Assembly (NCBI GenBank): GCA_036426205.1
Contig: WSYH01001206.1
Location: 1 to 64,000 of the forward strand
Length of the DNA: 64,000 bases
Reading direction: 5' to 3'
Origin: Ascaphus truei
Taxonomy: Eukaryota; Chordata; Amphibia; Anura; Ascaphidae
In this document: piece by piece, positions 10,345-21,660 of the stretch
Numbering within the stretch: position 1 is the first letter of the stretch
Layout of the letters: each line of letters begins with the position of its first letter
The notes under the pieces: model-generated
The model's input: only the letters and a program-made list of their open reading frames with translations
Told to the model about the DNA's origin: nothing
The model's database searches: none
Translations under genes and position numbers: made by a program

Positions 10345-10655
10345 ATACTGTACAGATACTGGTGCTATACTGTATGAACAGGTACAGATACTGGTGCTGT
10401 AATATATGAACAGGTACAGATACTGGTGCTGTACTGTATGAACAGGTACATATACTGGTGCTGTAATATATGAACAGGTACAGATACTGGTGCTGTAATA
10501 TATGAACAGGTACAGATACTGGTACTGTACTGTATGAACAGGTACAGATACTGGTGCTGTACTGTATGAACAGGTACAGATACTGGTGCTGTAATATATG
10601 AACAGGTACAGATACTGGTGCTGTACTGTATGAACAGGTACAGATAATGGTGCTT
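10345..10655. repeat. 32-bp minisatellite upstream of the transposase
   Basis: About nine to ten copies of a 32-bp unit, for example CTGGTGCTGTACTGTATG plus GAACAGGTACAGATA with overlap. Two unit types occur, one with TGTACTGTATG and one with TGTAATATATG. Because 32 is not a multiple of 3, translation cycles through all frames yet stays open on the minus strand, giving a false N-terminal extension. The duplicate array is near 36,095-36,385. Confidence 0.9.
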
Positions 10656-10673
10656 TACTGTATGTGGTACCCA

Positions 10674-10724
10674 GTATACAACAAACAGCCAATCACAGCA
10701 TGTAATTGGCTGGTTGTTGTATAC
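10674..10724. promoter_or_regulatory. 20-bp-stem hairpin carrying CCAAT boxes on both arms
   Basis: GTATACAACAAACAGCCAAT (10674-10693) is matched by ATTGGCTGGTTGTTGTATAC (10705-10724) with one mismatch around an 11-nt loop. Each arm places a CCAAT box, one per strand. It lies upstream of the transposase start on the minus strand, so it may be part of the promoter; that role is inferred. Confidence 0.6.
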
Positions 10725-11217
10725 AAAACCTGCTTGGATTGGTCAGCTCTCCCTGCCTGCCCAGCCCTCCCTGTCTCCAAGACTATCAGAGCGGAAAAAC
10801 GCCTCTATCACCCGTCATGCACGCCTATTACCTCCTTCTCTGCCTCTAACATCTCGCGCATGCGCCGTGGCCGTTTTTCAGCTCCTCCCACCATACTGTG
10901 CCGGCGCATCATTGCGGGCTGGCGCCGAACGTGGCCGTGCACCAGCCCATCCTAGCCTCATCTTCCCCTCACCCTTCCTTTCCCCTCGCGGCACCTGGTT
11001 GTTCCGCTCCGCTCCACGCTCCCAAAATCTTCGGGGATGCCTGGCGCACGTGACCGGCGCACATGACCGGCGTCCGGCTGATGCGCGGCACGCCGGAAGA
11101 AATAAACACCGCACTTTGCCGGCGTATAAGACTATACCCGGTGTATAAGATGACCCCCGACTTTAGAGATGATTTTGCAGGGTTAAAAAGTCGTCTTATA
11201 CGCCGGAATATACGGTA

Positions 11218-12354
11218 ATTTTTCAAGCGATCGAAAGTACAGAAGATCACTGAGCCACAACGCAGGAAATGTATGCATACATAATAGGTAAATATTCTTA
11301 ATACAAGTCACATAATGAGCCACACAATTGGCAAAATACAGTAAGACACACTTTAACAGTGCAACAATGTTTCGTTAGAGTCATGCCACGCGAAGATGAG
11401 AACAGATGCTGTTGGGAAGTAAAAGGTTCCTTTAAGATAAAATGCCAGAATGGAACTTATCTGTTGAGAAACAGCATATTCAAAAACCCGGTACATCAGG
11501 TGCATACTCCAGCTCTTGGTTCCAGCGGTAATACAGCACAGTGGCAACCGCTGTATGATTTACAGCACGACCAAGATGCAAGCGCGATTGTGAGAAATGT
11601 CTCCCAACTATTGCGGGAAGACAATGTTGCTGTTAAAGAAGCTGAATACCCTCCACCGAGGGCTCCATCAGCGGGAGACCATCTGCAAGAAGCATCAGTA
11701 GCAGGCTGCATGTATATGCAAGCTGATTGTTCATTTGCTGAGCAACCTGTGGAATAGCATAACAACCTGTACGCGACATCACAATTTTAAAGAACTCACA
11801 ACGGGTAAATATGTGTAATAGTTGTTTTCATAGTATGTTTCTTTAGCAAAGCTAGTCATGTTTAAACCACACATGTTGTGTATCAATGAAACCCTAGGGA
11901 ATGAACAGGAATGCACACTGAAACATTGCTACAACTGACACACATACATGAAGCATGTACGCGTTCAACACACACACGCAGCTGCAGATTGCAAACTAAT
12001 GTTACATTCCTAAGTAAACATACACACTTAAGCACCAGTGACCATAAACACACGTAAACACTGACATTAAACCATATCCTTCTCACACGGGAAAAATTGT
12101 GACACACTTCAGACACACACATGCAGAGGCATCTCCATTGTCACACTGTAAACACTGAGACACACAGCATGTCACCGCAGATAAACACAAGCACCATTGC
12201 AGACGTTCCCAATCTTATGTACATGTTATACAGAAAGAGTCAGAACATGTGCTAACAAGAGAAACACTGGAGCATATAGCGTTAACATTCGAACATCCAA
12301 GACATACATGTGCAAATATATGTACACTACTATGTGTGTATATATTTGTATAGA
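11218..12354. other. Flank right of the pogo element, no recognised gene
   Basis: A frame at 11,359-11,757 (132 codons, plus) has no family I recognise and overlaps an equal-quality minus frame (11,496-11,765), so I do not call a gene. The rest is rich in CA/TG (ACACACA stretches near 11,930-12,130). This sequence would have been joined to the left flank before pogo inserted. Confidence 0.4.
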
Positions 12355-12355
12355 A

Positions 12356-12390
<35 letters not shown>
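12355..12390. repeat. TA microsatellite
   Basis: A run of TA dinucleotides about 35 bp long (ATATATATAT), with a short tail. The duplicate is at about 38,045-38,090. Confidence 0.9.
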
Positions 12391-12393
<3 letters not shown>

Positions 12394-13304
12394 CTCATAA
12401 TGGGGAGTAGGGAAAGGAGGGGATAAGCTCTAGCTACTGTCTGTGAGATGGTGCCAGGGGTGAAGGGGACATGGAACAAACAACTACACTTGCCTAGACA
12501 AGTAAAAGAACCCATATGAACAAGCACTCATATAATGGTGGGTACAAATAATTAAAAATGACCTTTATTAGTGTATATTTGGTTGTAACTAGTGAAGGGC
12601 TAAACACACAACACAATTAAAAAAGTATTAAACAAGATACCTCCCAGTCATGGTAGAAGACTGGTAGAGGTTGTAAAGTGAAAGAACTATAAATGACTGA
12701 CACTTAAAAGAATGTAATCAAATGAGAGCGTAAATGGTGCCTCAGTGTGGTATGTATATTTGGAAAGGTCTAGTGTCTGTCCGTGATATGTTAGACAGTC
12801 ACACAACTTTCAAACCACAGCTGATTGAATTGTTACTCATAGAGAATACATAGAGTGGCTGTAAATAGATAGCTGGTAAATTGTGCATCAAGCCAATATA
12901 CTAAATGCAGCCTGATAAAATAGATGTTAGAGGTAATTGTTACTCAAATATCTAGAGTAGACAACAGTTTAAAATAGTCCTTCAAGGCAACGCAAGGTGA
13001 AAGTTACAATTGTTGAAAGTTAGGCTACTGTGTTGCTGGGAGAATGAGGCTGTTAAGTGGGAGCCTTGGACACATTGTTTAACTGCTTCCACACAAGGTC
13101 TCCCAATAGGCAGACTGACAGTGCTTAGTGAACACTGCAGAGTGCCAAAGCCTGATGAGAGCAGGGAAAGATATATAAATAAATGGTAAACTGCTACTCG
13201 GATCCTCTATGAGGACAGCATAAGTGGATTGAAGAGGCTATCTGGTCCATAAATGCATATTGGTGTGACAGGAAGTGATTTAAAACATTGTAGGTGGTAT
13301 ACAG

Positions 13305-13515
13305 ATGCCTACAGAAGGGTCGCTTGGTATTCGCGACTTGTGTGTGAGGTGTGGATACAGTAATAATGATATGCAGCTGCTCAGTGGTCTAACTAAGTTG
13401 AATGCCTACAGAAGGGTCGCTTGGTATCTGCGACTTGTGTGTAGGTGGTATACAGATGCCTACAGAAGGGTCGCTTGGTATCCGCGACTTGTGTGTGAGG
13501 TGCAGCTGCTCAGTG
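13305..13515. repeat. Three-copy tandem motif within the tail region
   Basis: The phrase GCCTACAGAAGGGTCGCTTG begins three near-identical blocks (about 13,305, 13,401 and 13,457), each followed by a CGACTTGTGTGT segment. GCAGCTGCTCAGTGGTCTAA occurs twice between and after them. The 116-codon frame across it is a product of the repeats, not a gene. Confidence 0.8.
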
Positions 13516-13949
13516 GTCTAACTAAGTTGAATAGTAGTTCATTAGCTGCCCTATATATATTAAGTCATTCATGGCTCAACACCTGGTACATAGTTGCTGA
13601 ATACAGATTGCTGGGTATATGCGATCTGTCTGTGCGGTATGGGAGTAGTGATTGATGCCCTACAGCCCCTCGGTAATATTATAGTAGAAATAGAATGATA
13701 CCTGGGTGGCAGCTATCTAGGGACAATCGATCACAGCTCCGATAGAACGGTGCCTGCAGAGCTCCACCCGGCGTGGTGTATTCATGAACACCACAGAACG
13801 TTAAATTGCCGGGTGGGGTAGGCCCCTGACTGATGCAACAGCAGACCTCCGCACTGCTAAAGCCAGTGAAGGCTGCTTTGGAATAACACTAGACACCGCC
13901 GCACCAACACATGTGCTGACGTCACAGAGGAGCGCCCACCACCGACGAT

Positions 13950-13980
13950 CGTTTCGCGTCATGCTGACGCTTTCTCAAGG
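13950..13980 (-). ncRNA. Hammerhead-ribozyme-like motif (degenerate core)
   Basis: On the minus strand: CTTGAGAAA, stem GCGTCA, loop GCA, stem TGACGC, then GAAAC. The stem II plus GAAAC layout is that of the hammerhead motifs known in PLE tails, but the left core differs from CUGANGA. The duplicate is at about 39,606-39,635. Confidence 0.45.
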
Positions 13981-14479
13981 TGGCCCCGCCTCTACGGTAG
14001 CCAGGAGATTAAATAGCCAGGCGTTGCCATGGCAATGATGGCGCTAGGGTAAGTATATCAGTCTATTATATTAAAGAGATGTGTTATGTTGATAATTATT
14101 ACTGGTGCATGTATAGTGGCTGGCTTACTGATGAAACACTAATCAGATGCAAAAGATCACAAAAACTGTATGGTGCTCAAACATGAGCCACTGGCTGCAA
14201 AGCCCATAGGCATAAGCGCTTTGTATAGTGTGTCCCCTGAGGTTCCAGATAATCCAGACAAAAACTCCAACCTGAAATAAAACCACTTCCACTAGGTACC
14301 GAATAGCTGGAAAAGATCCCACTGGAATGATGTGGGACCTTCACTGGCTAGTGACCAGACTAGACATCGGTGGGCAAGTATATAATATTCAGGTAATAGG
14401 TTGGAATAACTCACATTTGTGTGGTCTTCAGTGGATTTCCTCCGTGGGGCGTGCTGCCGTTACTCCACATGACAGACAT

Positions 14480-17400
14480 CCAAGAAAAAGGAGAGATGGA
14501 GCACAGCTGAGATAAATAAACTCTTGGAGAGTGGGACCCAGGAAAAAAGTATTGTTTAATGGATCAGTGCAAAATTACAAAAAACGGAGCCCTCATACCC
14601 CCACCACATTTTTCGAGCTGGTAGCGCTTTCTCAAGGTGCATAGTGATGCCTAGTGCAACTTACCTAATATAACTCTAATTTCCCGCCATTTGCCGCCAT
14701 CCATCCGTCGCAGGGAACGCGTCACGAGTGACGCGCCATGCGTGACGCGCCATGCGTGGCCTGGACTGGTGACGTCAGTGCATCATTTGAGTATAAACAA
14801 AACTTTATTTGTCACAAACTTTATGCTTTAAAATGCTCAATTGAATCCTACACAACTTTATTACTCTATGCCGACCAAATGGTCTAAAAAACTTTATTCA
14901 ACACTAATTTTAAAAGGGATTCGCGAGCCAACAGTAATTTACTGATAATGGATAAGTTTAATCATGAAAACATGTAATTGTAACAAACTAATAATTGTAA
15001 CAAACGATTAAAAAATATAGATAAAACAAGCATCTTGTGGTGAAATTATTGGAACAACACTCATTAGAAATAAATCTACTTTATTTCTTTTTCATATAAA
15101 TGTGTAATAATAGAGTGTTCATTAACCATAATTCACCTTGTGAAATGTAAAGATGCCACAAAACTAGGATGATGGCATGTATATGCACAAATTATTCCCT
15201 TTTTAAATTTATTTTCATTTTTATTTGCAGTCTATTAAAGTCTACAAAATTCTTCATTATGTCTATACATGTGTGTTTAATACATGTCAATAGTGTCCAT
15301 AAGAATATCCTTAATGAAATTAGACATAATAAAATTCTGACAGGGTAAAGAGTAATACTGCTGCGGGCCGGATTTTATTCGAGCATTTGCCCGTTCTCGG
15401 CCGCAGCCGTAACCTGCGCGCGCCGGAGGGTGCCGGCGCGCGCCGAAGCAGCGGAAGAGCGCCCTCCCCTACGGGCGCTCTCCCTCCCGCTGCCGGGGTC
15501 CGCCGGGTCCCCCGGAACCCCCTGCCGCCCGTCCTCCCCCCCCAACATTCGCGAACACCAGGCTCCCTCGGGGAGCCCTGGACGCGCGTGCAGGGGGCGC
15601 TGGACCCGATGACCGTGACGCGCATCTTGACGCGCGGCACGCTGAGGAGTGGGCTAGCAAGCCGGGGCAATCCCCCGTCGGCGGATCTAGCCCTGCTCGG
15701 ATTAGTGTGTCGGTAGTGTACATCCATAAAGACAGAAATAATAAGGGTTAAAATCTCTCATGCCAGATTACGGATGAGATTCATACATCAGGAAAAGCAA
15801 TTGCACATGACAAGGACCAATATTATCAAAAGCACATATGCATATTTACCCATTCATTAATTGAAGCATACATTATTTTACATTTCCATATAGTATATTA
15901 AGCTTATATGTTTAATTCTTAATGAAGGGAATTACACAGGAGGGGATTACGATAGAAATGGGCCCAGATCCCACTCTGTATTCGAACCATAAGGTATTCT
16001 TGTATTTAAGGTGACTATCCAGAAAGTTTCCTTTTGTCTAGTGTCTCTAATCTGTTGCCCTCCCCTTAAAGGTTTAGGTTGTGTTCTATTCCTCTGTATT
16101 TGAGTTGTTTTCGATCTCCCTGTTACATGTTGAAAAGTGATGGGATACCGGATGGGTTAAATCCCCCAATCTAATTAATCTTATGTGCTCCCCTCAACCT
16201 TGTTTTCAATGCACGTGATGTGCGTCAACATATTGTTTGCCACATCCCACAGTCCAAGAGATAGACTTGAATGTGGCATTACTTTAATGAATGAGGTGAC
16301 ATTCCAGTGTTTTTTCACTATACTTTTTTAATGCTTTAACTTGTGTGTTATGCTGAGTCACAACAAACAGGACCCACCCTTATCCCATGAGTTTGTACTT
16401 TGTTAGTTTTTCTTACTCTTGTTTTGTCCAAAAGATCAACCCTATCATTGCCGTCCATGACCTCTGGAGAACACTTTGAAAATCCTCTTTTTCAATCTAT
16501 TTAGAGTTTCATGAGATCGTATTAGAAAATCTTCATGATTAGTACATATTCGTCGCAATCGTTTATTGTCCTTTTGGGATAGAATTAGGAAGAGACCTAG
16601 GATGCAGCTGTCGCCTCTCAAGTAAGTGTTACGTGAATTTTCCTTAATGTGTACACAGAACAGATCACTATCCTATTTATAATCAGTAAATCCAGATATT
16701 GAATATGTGAAAATCATATGTGTACGTGAATTTTAGAGTTGAATTATTTGTGTTAAGGTGATCTATAAATAATAAAAGTGAATCAACCCCTCCATTCCAA
16801 ATAAAATTAAATCATCTATAAACCGCCTATAAAAGTGATAAAGTGTCTAATGGGATTGTTCAGCTCCAAACACGTGGACCGACTCCCACCACCTAAGAAC
16901 AGTTGGCGTAGGAGGGAGCAAGCTGGTACCCATCGCGGTTCCACGTTTTTTGATGGTAAAAAGACCATCACAACAAAAAATAATTGTTGAGTCGTCACAG
17001 AAAATAATGCCAATCCCAAAATAAAAGTGTTTAGTAGTGACAGTGTAGAGTGATCTAAATAATGATCTGACAGCCATGGTCATGTTCTATATGTGTATAG
17101 AGGTCACATCCAGTGTGACCCAGATGTAACCCTCCTTCCATACAACTTTGGTAACTTGTTCCAGAAGGTCATTACTGTTCTGATTGTAAAACGGGCAAAG
17201 AATGTACAATTTCTAATTCTGCAAATAATGATCTATGATCTAGAGACAACCATCTCCCAAGATCCAATAATAAAACGTTTGGCCTGCCCTCCTAGGTCTC
17301 TTCTTAATTCTATCCCAAAAGGACAATTATACGATTGCGACGAATATGTACTATCATGAGATTTTCTAATACGATCTCAGAACTCCTAATATATTTGAAA

Positions 17401-19290
17401 AAAGAGTATAGTTCCAAAGATGTTCTCCGAGGTCATTCGAGTGAAGTGGCGGCAATGAATAGGGTTGATCTTTTGGACAACAAAGAGTAAGAAAAACTAA
17501 CAAAGATACAAACTCCTGGATAAGGTGGTCCTTTTTTGTGACTCAGCATAACACACAAGTTAAAGCAATAAAAGTATAGTGAAAAACACTGAATTTCTTG
17601 TCAGCTGACCCTTTACTCAAAAAATTACACTCTGAGGGCCCACACGCTTTGTTCAAAAGGCCAAGACCATAGCGAACATGTTCTAGAAGCCTGTTTACCC
17701 CACGTGCACACACAAAAGGGAAATCTCCCCAAAAGGGATGCTTTAAATGCTCAATTGTATTCGTGTGGCTACATGGTAACCCTCATCCTATTTTACATCT
17801 TTCAACAACGGACAAAAATTCCCTATCACCTCTTCATTAACTGTAATGCCACATTCTAGTCTATCTTTGGCCTGTGGATGTGGCAACAATATGTTTGGAC
17901 GCATCACGTGCAGTGACAAACAGGTTGAGGACAAAACATAAGATTAATTAGATTGGGGATTTACCCATACGGTATCCCATCATCTTTTCAACATGTAACA
18001 GGGAGATCGAAACAACTCAAATACGAGGAATAGACCACTACCTAACCTTTAAGGGGAGCAACAGATTAGAGACACTAGACAAAAGAGAACTTATTTTCTG
18101 GATATTCACCTTAAATACAAGAATACCTATGGTCTGAATACAGAGTGGAATCTGGCCCATTTCTATCGTAATCCCCTCTTGTGTAATTCCCTTCATTAAG
18201 AATTAACAATAAGCTTAATTATACTATATATGAAATGTAAAATAATGTATGCTTCAATAATGAATGGGAAACTATGCATATGTGCTTTTGATAATAGGGT
18301 CCTTGTCATGTCAATTGCTTTTCCTGATGTATGACTCTCATTCCGTAATCTGGCAGAGAGGATTTAACCCTTATATTTTCTGTCTTCTATGATGTATTAC
18401 TTCTTTTATCCCTGTCAGAATTCTTTATTATACAGTATCTAATTTCATTAAGGATATCTTTATGGACACTATTTGGACAATGTATTCAACACACACTGTA
18501 TAGACATAAATAAAATTTTGTAGACTTTAAAAGCCAAATAAAAAATGAAAATAAACTTTAAAAGGGAAGAATTCGTGCATATACTGCACATCATCCTCAT
18601 GTTTCTTGTGCATCTTTAATTTCACATAAGGTGAATATGGTTAATGACACCTATTATTACACATTTATATGAAAAGAAATAAAGTAGATTCATTTCTAAT
18701 TGAGTGTTGTTCCAAAACTTCACACAAGATGCTTGTTTTATATATATTTTTTAATCGTTTGTTATCAATTTAGTTTGTTACAATTACTGTTTTCATGATT
18801 ATAACTTCTCCATTATCAGTAATACTTACTGTTGCTCGCGAATCCCCTTTTAAATTAGTGTTGATAAAGTTTTTTTAGACCATTTGGTCGTCATAGAGTA
18901 ATAAAGTTGTGTAGATTCAATTGAGCATTTTAAAATAGACGAAATGATCGATAAGTTTTGTTGACAAAATAAAATTTTGTTTTACTCAAATGACCGCTGA
19001 CGTCACCAGTCCAGCCACGCATGGCGCGGCACGCCGTGCGCGCGTTCCCTGCGACGGGATGAGGGCGGGAAATTAGAGTATATTAGGTAAGTTAGCACTA
19101 GGCATCACTATGCACCTTGAGAAAGAGCTACCAGCGTCGAAACTTTTGGTGGGGGTCTGAGGGCTCCGTTTTTTTTGTAATTTGCACTATCCATTAAACA
19201 ATACTTTTTTACCTGGGTCCCCTCTCCCAAGCAGTTTATTTATCTTCACTGTGCTCCATCTCTCCTTTCCTTGGATGACTAATCATGATC
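14480..19290. mobile_element. PLE3 head-to-head palindrome, first (error-rich) copy
   Basis: The left arm (about 14,480-17,270) is a minus-strand PLE fragment and the right arm (about 17,280-19,290) a plus-strand one, both with 3' tails outward. No frame over about 90 codons survives, because small indels are everywhere. The second copy at 40,120-44,970 has the same content with better frames. I treat this copy as a low-quality duplicate, so its breaks should not be read as biology. Confidence 0.7.
15358..15718. mobile_element. GC-rich 361-bp insert in PLE3 left arm (first copy)
   Basis: The insert lies between GAGTAATA and TACATCCAT and is absent from the matching place in the right arm, so it arrived after the arms formed. 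A TA on each side may be the target duplication. Frames crossing it are CpG-biased and not convincing genes. The second copy at 41,020-41,371 shows a cleaner terminal hairpin. Confidence 0.6.
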
Positions 19291-19299
19291 AGACCCTTC

Positions 19300-21660
19300 A
19301 GTACAGTAAGTAAATAGGTACGAAAATGAGTGGATCATTTTGGTGATGGGGAAAATTCATATAATAATGAAATAAAGACAACGCACCAATAGGGTTTAAA
19401 CGTTATAATTCGGACGTATCCAGCAGAACAAACAGACCTGAAATGATCTAGATCAAGATAAATAGACGTAGCAGATGGGATGTGATTGAAATACTAGTCC
19501 ATTCTGCTTGATGTAAGTTATATGTTGAACCATAAGAAAAAATGGGTTAGTATAGAGCGCTAAAATCCTGTACAGTGACAATTGTAATAATGTGATTTAA
19601 TGAAAAATAAAAATATTAATATAAGGTGATAAACTTAGCTGCCAGGTGCCACCACTCCAAGACAGGTTGGAAAAACAAGACACAATATAAACAATACAGA
19701 CCGGCGCCAAATAGTCCAGGGTGGAAATATTGTCCAGCAAAGAAAGCGTCTTAGAATAGCAGATAGCTTAGGCAGTATCTTCACAGCTTGGCTTCAATGG
19801 TAGACTCGTTAACTATGTGCATGGATTAAAAACAACAAAGAGAACATTTCATAGTGCAGTATGCATAAAACCAAACTACACACTAACAGGACAGACAAAC
19901 ACTACATAAAACAGGCAAGGCTGAACTAATCTAAAATATTTATTAAATCACAATAAAAGATGAGGTATGCACACGTGGGATCTTGGTGGGTAAAACCGGA
20001 ATCTTATCTTACAGGACTGCCACGAACTAGCATGGGGTGCAAGTAGATGACTGAGCAGCTCCGTTTTGTTTAGTCTTCAGACCTTCAGGGATTTTCTTCC
20101 TCTCCGTGAGATTTATAGTGGAGGATACAGTCACCACAGGGCTTTCTTGTTGTGGTATTGTTCTGTCTCCTGCTGTGTGTTTTCCCCCTCTATTTTGAGC
20201 CAAGCAGGGGATATCCGTTCTGCATCTATCCTGTGAATCCTGTGTCAGCCCATTTGGAAGTAAAAGAAGTGATGGAAACCATGGCATACGGGTCTTAGCC
20301 AATAGGGGGCAACATAAATCCCTCTGTTCGACCCTGAGGATAAAAGAGTCCCCAGGTATAAATCCATTTTGCTTCCTTTTTAAGGCGCTCTCTGTCCCAG
20401 TCAACCCCTTCTGATGTTTGAGGGAGTTGTGTTATACCCTTAAAGAGCAGGTAGGTTCGAAGTGTCACCATCCATGGGCACCATTAACATGTTTGGCGAG
20501 TGGGGTGTAAGATTTATTTTGAATTGTCCCTATGTGTTTCTACTAACCCTGCGTCTAGCTGTCGGCTAGTTTTCTTCCCCCACATCTATTTTATAACATG
20601 TACAGATGGACTTGATAGATCACGCTGTGGTTCTACAGTTCACAAAAAGCTTCGCATTTTGAATGTTCTACTTCGTCCCAATTCCCAAAAGTTTAGAGAC
20701 TTGAGTGTTTGACACGCACGGCAGCCCTGGCATTTGTAGTTACCTGGAGATCTCTTATCTAGCCAGGTGGACTGTGGTAATGGGTTCAAGATGCTATGAA
20801 CTAGAAGATCTCTGATGTTGTAGATGCTTCTACTGACCATAGTGGGTCGTAGTTTAGGACTCGCCGAAATCAGTATCCTCTAGGAGAACTGCCCAGTGAT
20901 TGTTACAATGTCAAAGATATTTTGCCATTGTCTGTTATAGTGCCAATAAGGCGAATATCTTTCGCTCGCGTGGTTTTAGGTTGGGGGTTCAACAATGATG
21001 CTCGTTGTGTTTTTGTACTTCTGTTATATGCTTTCTTCAGCAACGCTATTCTTACTGAGCCTCTTGCGAGGAAGTGTTGGCGCATGGACTGTGCTTGTAA
21101 TTCGAATTCTCATCTTAGAGCATTTTTCTTTTAACTCTTAAAAATTGGTCCAGGTTGGAAGGCCATGTATGAGGTTTTGTGGGTGATGACTGTCAGCATG
21201 GGAGGAGGCTATTTGTGGCTGTTATCTTGTGGGGACTGTTGTCTCAATTCTCCCATTGGTTGCACTTGTAATTTTTAGGTCTAAAAAGACTATGCTGTCA
21301 ATCCTATGTCATAAGTGATTTGTAGGTTAAAGGTGTTTGATTGAGTTTTTTAACAAGAAGTCGACAAATAATGCACGGGTCCTTCCAAAGAATGATGATC
21401 CGTCAATATATCTAGCCCAGAGTGATGTGGTAGTTAGATATCATTTTCTTCTGAAACCACACTACTTCGCTCCCACCAACCCAGGTACAGGTTCGCATAG
21501 GAGGGGCACATGTAGTCCCCATTTGCTGTACCCTGTACCTGGTGGTACAGTTTTGTTGTTAAATAGGAAGTAGTTCTTCGTCATAAAACCGAAGTAGTTG
21601 TTCAATAAATTTATTGTTTTTGTGTATAAAGGACTCTTGTTTTCAAAAATACACTGTAAG
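19300..21660 (-). pseudogene. PLE1 RT/GIY-YIG region, first (error-rich) copy
   Basis: Reading right to left, fragments match the intact 451-codon frame at 46,003-47,358, including GLLYTK..., the RQHFLARG part and the TWLDKRSPGNYKCQGCRACQ part. The largest pieces are 20,640-20,840 and 20,903-21,085. Many one-base differences break the frame. The L1 insertion boundary of the second copy recurs at about 21,650-21,660. Confidence 0.7.

Larger units (their letters stand above)
8481..11217 (-). mobile_element. Complete pogo/Tigger-like DNA transposon
   Basis: Both ends carry the same 28-bp terminal inverted repeat, perfect as read (8,481-8,508 and 11,190-11,217). It starts TACCGTATATTCCGGCG, the outer TA being the likely target duplication. 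A single transposase gene lies inside on the minus strand. The promoter side (10,330-11,190) holds a minisatellite, a CCAAT-bearing hairpin and a CpG-rich segment. Total length is about 2.7 kb, normal for an autonomous pogo-type element. With intact ends and an intact gene this copy may have been recently mobile. The second copy (34,243-36,937) has the same ends but a broken gene. Confidence 0.9.
12400..14060 (-). mobile_element. Probable PLE 3' tail remnant
   Basis: No coding part remains, but on the minus strand the piece carries the same kind of hammerhead-like motif at 13,950-13,980 as the PLE3 and PLE2 tails. It also has a similar CpG-rich step (GCGTTGCCATGGCAATGATGGCGC near 14,020). The order (coding side right, tail left) matches a minus-strand PLE. 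The duplicate is at 38,090-39,705. An unrelated repeat is possible. Confidence 0.45.

Noticed and set aside
10330..10692. N-terminal extension of the pogo transposase
   Set aside because: It is only translated minisatellite; the family start with the basic HTH is at 10,324-10,329.
11359..11765. Overlapping plus and minus frames beside the pogo element
   Set aside because: Equal support on both strands, no recognised domain, and the duplicate does not preserve either.
13305..13515. CRISPR-like spaced repeats
   Set aside because: Only three units of unequal spacing, in a eukaryotic repeat context, with no cas genes.
13305..13655. A 116-codon frame with repeated AYRRVAWY words, looking like a repeat protein
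   Set aside because: It is a tandem DNA repeat in non-coding PLE-tail-like sequence, and the second copy breaks the frame.
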